Origin: Brevibacterium yomogidense
Lineage (GTDB): Bacteria > Actinomycetota > Actinomycetes > Actinomycetales > Brevibacteriaceae
Direction of reading: 5' to 3'
NCBI RefSeq assembly: GCF_016107685.1
Contig: NZ_JABASY010000001.1
Span: 462,187 to 526,186, forward strand
DNA: 64,000 nt
Both the position numbers and the translations under genes were made by a program. Below the pieces are notes generated by a model. The model saw only the letters and a list, made by a program, of their open reading frames with translations. It did no database searches and was not told where the DNA came from. Position 1 is the stretch's first letter, and each line of letters starts with the position of its first letter. Shown here one piece after another: positions 26,170 through 32,940 of the stretch.

Positions 26170-27072
26170 ATGCGCAGGACGGTGCGGACCCGGGTGCGTC
26201 GGTTCGACGAGAACGGGCTCGTGGACGCTCGTGCGGACTCGTTGGCGGGTGAGGAACCCTTGGAGGTGCGGCTCGACGGGGAGCAGTTCACCGTGACGAT
26301 GCGGACGCCGGGTGATGACGTCGAACTCATCGCCGGTTTCCTTCTGAGCGAAGGCATCGTGACGGACTGGGAACAGATCTTGCGCGTTGATTTCTCGGCG
26401 GGGATCGACCCGGACGGGACCCGGAACCTCAATGTGGCGCGCGTGAACCTGGAACCGGGGACGTGGGATCGGGACCTGTACCAGGCGCGGCAGATCTACA
26501 CGTCGTCTGCGTGCGGCATCTGTGGAACGGCGTCGATCGAGGCGGTGCAGCGGACGACGACCCACCCGATCGTGCTGGACGCGATGAGTGACGACGGGCC
26601 GGTCGCGGGACCCGTCATCACCGCGAAGGCGCTGTTGCAGCTGCCGGATCTGCTGCGCGAGGAGCAGAAGCTCTTCGGATCGACTGGGGGAGTGCACGCA
26701 GCCGGGCTGTTCCGGATGGTGCGCGACACCGAGGACAGAGCGGACGAGACTGGACCTGTGGGGGTCGCTGATCGTGTGGAGATGCTTGCGGTGCGTGAGG
26801 ACGTGGGCCGTCACAATGCGGTCGACAAGGTGATCGGATGGGCTATGCAGGAGGGACTGCTTCCGCTGTCCGACACGGTCCTGCAGGTGTCTGGGCGCGC
26901 GAGTTTCGAGCTCGTCCAGAAGGCGGCGATGGCGGGTATCCCGGTCCTGTCAGCGGTGAGTGCGCCCTCGGGTCTGGCGGTCGACCTGGGCAGGGAGCAG
27001 GGCATCACCGTCGTGGGCTTCAACCGCGGGAAGGGTCTCAACGCGTACTCCCACCACGAACGGGTCGTGTAA
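26170..27072 (+). CDS. fdhD: FdhD, formate dehydrogenase sulfurtransferase / accessory protein
   Basis: A 300-residue cytosolic protein that transfers sulfur to the Mo-bis-MGD cofactor of formate dehydrogenase, which is needed for activity. It shows ELIAGFLLSEGIV, NVARVNL, SSACGICG with the sulfur-carrying CxxC near residues 115-118, STGGVHAAGLF, REDVGRHNAVDKVIG, SGRASFELVQKAAMAGIP and a final YSHHERV. A ribosome site-like GGGGGCG lies before ATG 26170. The dedicated client is encoded 6 kb downstream (fdhA). A strong hairpin follows the stop. Confidence 0.96.
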   Translation: MRRTVRTRVRRFDENGLVDARADSLAGEEPLEVRLDGEQFTVTMRTPGDDVELIAGFLLSEGIVTDWEQILRVDFSAGIDPDGTRNLNVARVNLEPGTWDRDLYQARQIYTSSACGICGTASIEAVQRTTTHPIVLDAMSDDGPVAGPVITAKALLQLPDLLREEQKLFGSTGGVHAAGLFRMVRDTEDRADETGPVGVADRVEMLAVREDVGRHNAVDKVIGWAMQEGLLPLSDTVLQVSGRASFELVQKAAMAGIPVLSAVSAPSGLAVDLGREQGITVVGFNRGKGLNAYSHHERVV

Positions 27073-27084
27073 CGATGACAGGTC

Positions 27085-27124
27085 GAACAGGTCGGGACAT
27101 CTGAGCAGATGTCCCGACCTGTTC
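27085..27124. terminator. 18-bp perfect hairpin terminator after fdhD
   Basis: The arm 27085-27102 pairs perfectly with 27107-27124; loop GAGC. It lies between convergent fdhD (+) and the anchor-G protein (-), so it can serve both strands. Confidence 0.85.
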
Positions 27125-27178
27125 GCGGCGTTGGAGATGTCCTCCGGTAGGGAAGTATGTGGAGGTGCCAGTTGAGTA

Positions 27179-28753
27179 CTAGTTCGGAAGAGTGTTTTCG
27201 CCGACGGATCCGCGCCCAAGTGAGAGGTTGAGTAGGTCGGCTCCTTCGAGGACCGCGAGGTGCAGCGCGGCGACGTCGAAACGGCCCGGGGGGAGCCCCT
27301 GGTAGAAAGCCGGGGCAGTTCCAGTCGAATTGTTCTGGGCATTCACAGTGAGGCTGAGAATCCCAGGGTCGGACAGGACCGTGAACAGAGATTCCACGAG
27401 CCCATTGACCCCCTGAAGCGCAACGGCAATGAGGCCGTCTCCGTCAAGCAATGTTGACAGTGCATCCCTAACGAGTTCACCGATTGCCTCAAGGGTGGAT
27501 CCAGGGACGTTTCCGGTTAGTCCGCCCATGAGCTGAACGTTACCTTCTCCCGAAAGGAGCTCGTTGAGTGTTCCAGTGATTTTCAGTGCCCGAACTCGCA
27601 GTCCGAGCACTACCATCGATACGTCAATTTGCACCGAGACGAACTCGCCGAGCCGTTCAATGAGCGTGTCTTTCAGACCCTCGGTCAGAGCGCGTACTCC
27701 GCCAGCGGGAAGTCCGACGTCAACGAACAAGCGTGAGTTTGGCGCAAGACCATTCAGCGATCCGTCGATGCCACCAAAGGCGTGTCCGAGTAGAGGTGCT
27801 ACGTCGATATCGATCGTGCCCTCTTCGAGATTCAGGATGAGCGCCTGGTCGTCCCCTTCGGGAATCTGGCCAGTCACCTGGCTGCTATCGAGGGTTGCTT
27901 CGACTTGGATATTGGCGCTCACCAGCTTGCCTAGTGCGCCCTCAAGGAGGTCAAGAATCGGGCCAGCATCCACGCCGATAGTCACGGGTGAAGTAGTGCT
28001 CAAAGCTGTTCCGAGCGCGCTCACGAGCTCCGATTCCACGAGAAGGTGCAAGTACGCGAGTAGGTACTCGCGTGTCACTTCACTCGGATCGGGCACTTCA
28101 ACGATCGAGTCCATCTGTGCGCGCCCAGCAACCACTCCGATATCGAGTGTGAGATCAGTAATGTTCGAGACAAGCGCGGCAGCGGCGGGTACACCGGTCA
28201 GTTGCGCAAGCACGTGGCGCAGATGAAGCTGGCCTAATGAGGGGGCTGAACTCCCGTTGTGCTGTAGGTCGAGGGTGCCGTTGTCTGTAATGGCGCCTGC
28301 GCCCCCAATCTCTGCGACGCCCGCGGCGTTCGTAGCCTGATCGGCGAATGCATACTGGTTGATTGCGCCCACAGGCGTATCCGTGGCTGCAGAAAGCAGA
28401 GTGGAGAGAGTCCCCGTCAGCCCAGTGAGGTTGAGGTTGATGGCTTCCAGGACCGAGAGGTCAAGGGAATTGGAATCTTCGTCGGTATCCACCGTGCCAG
28501 CGGCAATTGCATGGGCCCCGTTGAGCGCAAGCAGTTCTGGACTGGTCTGTCCGCCGAGACCGATGCCCCCCAAGGCGCCACTGAGCAGCCAAGCGCGAGC
28601 TTGTGAGTCAAACGAGAACGACGCCGCCACTGCTGGTGCTGTCGTCGCGACCAGGAGGGTGGGTGCCGCCCACGCTGCGCCCTTCACCAGGGTGCGCCGG
28701 TTGGGGAGGGTCCGGAGCGGGCCGTCGAGGCCATGAGGTGTTACCGAGTCCAT
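27179..28753 (-). CDS. secreted choice-of-anchor G type protein
   Basis: A 524-residue protein with a Tat-like signal (NRRTLVKGAAWAAP near residue 25, then a hydrophobic stretch and AVAA). The mature part is rich in beta-strand and Leu/Gly/Asn/Asp patterns (SFDSQARAWLLSGALGG, ILSLTVNAQNNSTGTA), resembling the choice-of-anchor G family of actinobacterial surface proteins. Function is unknown; a cell-surface role is inferred. It ends in ENTLPN with stop: no transmembrane tail and no full LPxTG signal, although family members usually carry one. Codon use is visibly less GC-rich than its neighbours, suggesting transfer or a relaxed surface gene. ATG 28753 has GAAGGAAG upstream. Confidence 0.75.
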   Translation of the reverse strand: MDSVTPHGLDGPLRTLPNRRTLVKGAAWAAPTLLVATTAPAVAASFSFDSQARAWLLSGALGGIGLGGQTSPELLALNGAHAIAAGTVDTDEDSNSLDLSVLEAINLNLTGLTGTLSTLLSAATDTPVGAINQYAFADQATNAAGVAEIGGAGAITDNGTLDLQHNGSSAPSLGQLHLRHVLAQLTGVPAAAALVSNITDLTLDIGVVAGRAQMDSIVEVPDPSEVTREYLLAYLHLLVESELVSALGTALSTTSPVTIGVDAGPILDLLEGALGKLVSANIQVEATLDSSQVTGQIPEGDDQALILNLEEGTIDIDVAPLLGHAFGGIDGSLNGLAPNSRLFVDVGLPAGGVRALTEGLKDTLIERLGEFVSVQIDVSMVVLGLRVRALKITGTLNELLSGEGNVQLMGGLTGNVPGSTLEAIGELVRDALSTLLDGDGLIAVALQGVNGLVESLFTVLSDPGILSLTVNAQNNSTGTAPAFYQGLPPGRFDVAALHLAVLEGADLLNLSLGRGSVGENTLPN

Positions 28754-29035
28754 GGAGGCTTCCTTCATTGCAAGCGCGAGGTAGGTTCGCGACCTAATAA
28801 GGGCAGAAGTGGCGGTGCGGCGCCGAGTGGAGCGGTCGGGAGGGTCGCTCCGTGTCGCGGGCCTCAGATTCGGTGATACTGAGAATCACTCTGCATTGCC
28901 GTAAGTATTCCATACAGATGTGGAAGCGAGTACGCGGCGTCGATTTCCACCCGCAGGTTTACGCAGCTGTTCCCGCGGGCACCACCAGGTGAGATGCTGA
29001 GAACGCCACCCACACCGCGACGAAGGAGTGCCACC

Positions 29036-29818
29036 ATGGATCTCGGGATTGCAGGGAAGCGCGCGGTCGTCTGCGCCTCGAGCGCGGGACTGGGCCGTGC
29101 CTGCGCGGAGGAGCTCGCCCGTGCCGGCGCCATCGTCGTCCTGAACGGCCGTCGCGCCGACGCCCTCGAGGCCACCGCGCAGAGCATCCGCGACGAGACC
29201 GGCGCAGACGTCCGCACCGTCACCGGCAGCGTTGCCGACGTCGACGTGCAGGAAGCACTCATCGCCGCAGCGGACGGTGCCGTCGACATCCTCGTCAACA
29301 ACAACGGCGGCCCACCCTTCCGCGATTTCGCGGCCGTGGACGACGACGCCATCCGCGAGGGCGTGGAGAACAACATGGTCACCCCCATCGCGCTGGTCCG
29401 CCGCGTCCTCGACGGGATGGTCGAACGGAGGTTCGGCCGCATCGTCAACATCACCTCCGCCTCGGTGAAGACCCCGCTGGCCGGGCTGGACGTGTCCTCC
29501 GGGGCCCGCGCCGGCCTCACCGGGTTCCTCGCCGGCATCGCCCGGGAGGTCGCTCACGCGAACGTGACCATCAACTTCCTGCTCCCCGGGTCGTTCGACA
29601 CGGACCGCCTGCAGTCCGGCCAGACTCTGTCTGCCGAAGCCTCCGGCAGAACCGTCGCCGAGGTGCGGGAGACCGCCGCTGCCACCATCCCCGCCCAGCG
29701 CTTCGGGTTCCCCGAGGAGTTCGGCGCCGCCTGCGCCTTCCTCGCCTCCGATCGCGCCGGCTACATCACCGGCCAGAGCCTTCTCATCGACGGGGGCGCC
29801 TACCGCGGCATCCTCTGA
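29036..29818 (+). CDS. short-chain dehydrogenase-like protein lacking the catalytic Tyr-Lys
   Basis: A 260-residue Rossmann-fold SDR. The cofactor loop is ASSAGLGRA instead of TGxxxGIG, followed by LVNNNGGPP, VNITSASVKT, FLLPGSFDTDR and SLLIDGGAYRG. Where classical SDRs carry YxxxK, this protein reads SSGAR after SAS, so the usual Tyr and Lys are absent. A known SDR branch annotated as 3-oxoacyl-ACP-reductase-like shows the same loss. Its activity is unclear. AAGGAG precedes ATG 29036. It stands alone, ahead of the enoyl-CoA hydratase gene. Confidence 0.88.
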   Translation: MDLGIAGKRAVVCASSAGLGRACAEELARAGAIVVLNGRRADALEATAQSIRDETGADVRTVTGSVADVDVQEALIAAADGAVDILVNNNGGPPFRDFAAVDDDAIREGVENNMVTPIALVRRVLDGMVERRFGRIVNITSASVKTPLAGLDVSSGARAGLTGFLAGIAREVAHANVTINFLLPGSFDTDRLQSGQTLSAEASGRTVAEVRETAAATIPAQRFGFPEEFGAACAFLASDRAGYITGQSLLIDGGAYRGIL

Positions 29819-29852
29819 ACCGCACTCGAGGATCGAGGCTGAACCGCGCGGG

Positions 29853-29871
29853 CGAGCCTCAGCCTGGCTCG
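29853..29871 (+). terminator. small hairpin downstream of the SDR gene
   Basis: A 6-bp stem CGAGCC/GGCTCG with a 7-base loop, 35 bases after the stop. Weak, no T-run. Confidence 0.3.
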
Positions 29872-30041
29872 TGCGAGTGAGTCGGCGCTGACTCGCGTGC
29901 GGAGAGCCAAGGGGCAGCCGTGGTTCTCACGGTGCGAACCCTCTCGCGCACTCGTCGAACGATCGTTAGATTAGAGGGTGATGGTCCGGCGTCGCACTGT
30001 CGTCGGACGAGGCAAACCGACTTTCAACGAGGAGAGTGGAC

Positions 30042-30998
30042 ATGACGGCAGACAATGCCGCAACAGCAGACGACTCTGCAGCCGCAGGCGCCACGGAGCG
30101 CGCATCCCGTGACTACGCGACGCTCGACTACGAGGTCGCCGACAGGATCGCGACCATCACGATCGACAACCCGCCCAGCCGGAACGGCTTCAACGGCACG
30201 ATGCGGGACGAGCTCATCGCCGCGGCGAAGCGCGCGGACGGCGACGACGGCGTGCGCGCAGTCATCCTCACCGGCCGCGGGCGGTTCTTCTGCCCCGGCG
30301 CGGACCTGAGCGGCGGGGAGTCCACATTCGACTTCACCTCGAAGAGGCACGCAGAGGCCGACGAGGGGGACTCACGACCCACCGTCGACGGGGTCCGCCG
30401 CGACGGGGGCGGCCAGGTCGCACTCGCCTTCGCCTCCCTGCGCAAGCCCATCATCAGTGCGATCAACGGCGCGGCGGTGGGCATCGGCGCCACGATGACA
30501 CTGCCCACAGACATCCGGATCGCCTCCACCGACGCCCGCTTCGGGTTCGTCTTCGCGCACCGCGGACTGGTTCCCGAAGCCGCCTCGAGCTGGTTCCTGC
30601 CCCGCATCGTCGGCATCACCCAAGCCCTCGACTGGGTCTACACGGGCCGCGTGTTCGACGCGGAGGAGGCGCGCACTGCCGGCCTTGTCTCCCGCGTCGT
30701 CGCACCCGACGAACTGCTCGACACCGCACGGGACATGGCCCGCGCCATCGTCGACCGTGCCTCCGCCGTGTCCCTGGGCGCCAGCCGTCAGCTGCTGTGG
30801 AGCATGCTCGGCGCGTCGTCCCCCTGGGACGCCCACAAGGAGGACTCGCGGCTGATCTTCGAACTTGGGCAGGCCGCGGACGCACGCGAAGGAGTCCAGT
30901 CCTTCCTCGAGAAGCGCGCGCCGGACTTCCAGGCGACGGTCCCGCAGGACTACCCCCACTTCCTGCCGCACTTCCCCGACAAGGACCGCATCGACTGA
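30042..30998 (+). CDS. enoyl-CoA hydratase/isomerase family protein
   Basis: A 318-residue crotonase-fold enzyme. An N-terminal Ala/Asp-rich tail is followed by the fold: ATITIDNPPSRNGFNG, VILTGRGRFFCPGADLS (first oxyanion-hole segment), NGAAVGIGATMTLPTDIRIAS (second oxyanion segment) and FGFVFAHRGLVPEAASSWFLPRIVG. An insertion of about 35 residues (STFDFTSKRHAEADEGD…) lies between the two oxyanion segments. PEAASSW has Glu at the usual catalytic region, so hydratase or isomerase activity is plausible. Substrate is not readable. GAGGAG precedes ATG 30042. Confidence 0.88.
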   Translation: MTADNAATADDSAAAGATERASRDYATLDYEVADRIATITIDNPPSRNGFNGTMRDELIAAAKRADGDDGVRAVILTGRGRFFCPGADLSGGESTFDFTSKRHAEADEGDSRPTVDGVRRDGGGQVALAFASLRKPIISAINGAAVGIGATMTLPTDIRIASTDARFGFVFAHRGLVPEAASSWFLPRIVGITQALDWVYTGRVFDAEEARTAGLVSRVVAPDELLDTARDMARAIVDRASAVSLGASRQLLWSMLGASSPWDAHKEDSRLIFELGQAADAREGVQSFLEKRAPDFQATVPQDYPHFLPHFPDKDRID

Positions 30999-31033
30999 CC
31001 GGGCGGACGCCGTGGTTGCACGCCCGACAGCGT

Positions 31034-31052
31034 GAAGGGTAGCCTCGCCTTA
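31034..31052 (+). promoter_or_regulatory. DtxR/IdeR-like iron box (candidate)
   Basis: The 19-base site GAAGGGTAGCCTCGCCTTA matches the DtxR/IdeR consensus at about 15 of 19 positions. No protein gene starts downstream on the plus strand for 1.9 kb, but a strong plus-strand terminator lies 180 bases on, suggesting an iron-responsive non-coding transcript. Confidence 0.4.
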
Positions 31053-31054
31053 CC

Positions 31055-31275
31055 TGATGGCGAGTGCGCTCGATCCGAGGACAGTGAGACGAAGTCGGAG
31101 AGGGCCGATCAGGGCCGGACCCCGGTGAGCGTTCGGTCGACGTGTCGACAGCCTCAGGGCTGATGGCCGATCGCCGGGGGAGCGACGGGGACGCGCCTGG
31201 GATGCAGCAGGCGCTCCCGTCAGAGCGAAGGGGCGGCGGAGACTGATGAGGGAGTCTCCGCCGCCTCGTTCTGTG
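31055..31275 (+). ncRNA. candidate small RNA between iron box and terminator
   Basis: The region has no long frame with coding bias; the only short frame (ATG 31057, 23 codons) lacks a ribosome site. It begins right after an iron-box-like site. It ends in a 13-bp hairpin followed by the T-rich run CTCGTTCTGT on the plus strand, the orientation expected for a plus-strand transcript rather than for the minus-strand carrier gene. The sequence has many internal complementarities (GGGCCGATCAGGGCC, CCGATCGCCGGGGG). No known RNA family was recognised. Confidence 0.35.
31232..31275 (+). terminator. Rho-independent terminator, plus strand
   Basis: Perfect 13-bp stem (31232-31244 with 31253-31265), loop of 8 bases, followed by a T-rich stretch to 31275. 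It abuts the end of the minus-strand carrier gene and may terminate both strands. Confidence 0.75.
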
Positions 31276-31276
31276 C

Positions 31277-32800
31277 TCAGCCGACGAACAGTGCCGCCGC
31301 GCGCACGGCCGTCTCGCCCAGGCCGTAGAGGAGGCTTGCGACCACGACGACCGTGAGCACGATCGCCACGGCCCTGTGGACCGCACCGGCACCCCCGGCA
31401 GCGGTCTGCTGGTGGGTGTCTGCGGCCTCGGTCGCGGCCCGCCGGTCGGATTCGTGCCGCTGGGAGACCATGTCGCGGTCAGCGAAGTGCTTCTGGGACA
31501 CCAGGCGGATGAGGATGTTCGACACGAGACCCACGCCGAGGATGCCCGCCATGATGAACAGCGACACGCGGTACAGCTCGAAGCCCTCCCCGCCTCCCGC
31601 ACGGGAGCTCTCGACGATCGAGTTGACGAGCAGCGGACCCGCGACGCCGGCCGCGGACCACGCGGTGAGCAGACGGCCGTGGATCGCCCCCACCTGATAC
31701 ACGCCGAACAGGTCCTTGAGGTAGGCGGGCACCGTCGAGAACCCGCCGCCGTAGAACGACAGGATGATGAGCGTCGACACGACGAACAGGGCCAGAGACT
31801 GGGAACCCAGGCTCGCGATGAGGATGTAGAGCCCCGCACCCACACCCAGGTACACGAGGTAGATGTTCTTGCGGCCGATGTAGTCCGACACCGTCGACCA
31901 GATGAACCGGCCGCCCATGTTCGTGAGCGACAGCAGACCCACATAGCCGCCGGCTGCCACCGCGGTGATCCCGAACGACGACTGCACCATGGGCGACGCG
32001 CTCTCGAGGATCCCGATCCCCGCGGTCACGTTCGTGAAGAGCACGACCCAGAGGAACCAGAACTGCGGCGTCTTGAGCGCCTGATTCGCGGACACGGACC
32101 CGGTCGTCTGCATGGGCTTGTCGGTCTCCCGGTCCGGATCGAAGCCCTTCGGCCTCCAATCCGGGTGCGGCAGCCGGATCACGAAAGCGCCCATCGCGAT
32201 GACGACGAGGTAGAGGACCGCAAGCGTGAGGAACGTGAGCATGAGCCCGCCCGCCATCGAATCGGGCCCGCCGCCGTAGAAGACCATGAGGGCGTTCGAC
32301 GCGGGGCTCGCGATGAGCGCACCACCGCCGAACCCCATGATCGCGAGCCCCGTCGCCAGCCCCGGCCGGTCCGGGAACCACTTCATGAGAGTCGACACGG
32401 GCGAGATGTACCCGATCCCCAGGCCGATCCCGCCGATCACCCCGTAGCCCAGGTACACGAGCCACAGCTGACCGGTCGCGATCCCGATCGTCGACACGAA
32501 GAAGCCCGCCACCCAGAAGGCGCCCGCGACGACCATGGACTTCCGGGGGCCCGCGCGCTCCACCCACGTGCCGCCGATCGCGGAGGAGATGCCGAGCATC
32601 GCGATCGCGAGCGAGAAGATCCAGCCGATCGCGACGTCGCCGCCCTCGCCCATGCCGAAGTGCTCGGCCAACGGGTTCTTGAAGACGGAGAACGCGTACG
32701 CCTGGCCGATGCTCAGGTGGATCGCGAGCGCCGCCGGAGGGATGAGCCACCGGTTGAACGTCACGGGGGCGATGATCGCTTCCCGGTCGAGGATGGACAT
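31277..32800 (-). CDS. OFA-type MFS transporter (oxalate/formate antiporter family)
   Basis: A 507-residue carrier with 12 predicted helices and OFA-family features: NRWLIPPAALAIHLSIGQAYAFSVF, GIGLGIGYISPVSTLMKWFPDRPGLATG, MGGRFIWSTVSDYIGRKN and FGVYQVGAIHGRLLTAWS. After the 12-helix core comes a charged linker (about 425-470) and one more hydrophobic helix (VAIVLTVVVVASLLYGLGE). That tail resembles the separate small partner subunit seen beside OFA carriers in some actinobacteria, here apparently fused (inference). Divergent from the formate dehydrogenase operon, so formate or another small carboxylate is the likely substrate. AAGGAG lies upstream of ATG 32800. Confidence 0.88.
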   Translation of the reverse strand: MSILDREAIIAPVTFNRWLIPPAALAIHLSIGQAYAFSVFKNPLAEHFGMGEGGDVAIGWIFSLAIAMLGISSAIGGTWVERAGPRKSMVVAGAFWVAGFFVSTIGIATGQLWLVYLGYGVIGGIGLGIGYISPVSTLMKWFPDRPGLATGLAIMGFGGGALIASPASNALMVFYGGGPDSMAGGLMLTFLTLAVLYLVVIAMGAFVIRLPHPDWRPKGFDPDRETDKPMQTTGSVSANQALKTPQFWFLWVVLFTNVTAGIGILESASPMVQSSFGITAVAAGGYVGLLSLTNMGGRFIWSTVSDYIGRKNIYLVYLGVGAGLYILIASLGSQSLALFVVSTLIILSFYGGGFSTVPAYLKDLFGVYQVGAIHGRLLTAWSAAGVAGPLLVNSIVESSRAGGGEGFELYRVSLFIMAGILGVGLVSNILIRLVSQKHFADRDMVSQRHESDRRAATEAADTHQQTAAGGAGAVHRAVAIVLTVVVVASLLYGLGETAVRAAALFVG

Positions 32801-32885
32801 GTGAGCTCCTTCGCTCTCGGATGACCGAATCACCAGCGCATTCCGAGGACATCCTTCCCTGTCACACGGGTATCTGTCGATGCCT

Positions 32886-32899
32886 GGACGCGCGCGTCC
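32886..32899. promoter_or_regulatory. perfect 14-bp palindrome in the divergent fdhA/OFA control region
   Basis: GGACGCGCGCGTCC is its own complement and lies between the divergent carrier and fdhA starts, just upstream of the putative fdhA promoter. It is a candidate operator shared by both units. The binding protein is unknown. Confidence 0.4.
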
Positions 32900-32906
32900 G
32901 GACCAG

Positions 32907-32940
32907 TGCTGACCTGTGCGTTCGCTGGTATCGTGGCCGT
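32907..32940 (+). promoter_or_regulatory. putative leaderless promoter of fdhA
   Basis: A TANNNT-type -10 hexamer TATCGT (32929-32934) lies six bases before ATG 32941, with a weak -35 (TGCTGA, 32907-32912). No Shine-Dalgarno sequence precedes the ATG, which fits a leaderless transcript starting at the A of ATG. Inference only. Confidence 0.35.

Noticed and set aside
32821-32940. 40-residue N-terminal extension of FdhA from ATG 32821
   Set aside because: No family similarity and no ribosome site; family proteins begin near MARFSPLEWPV.
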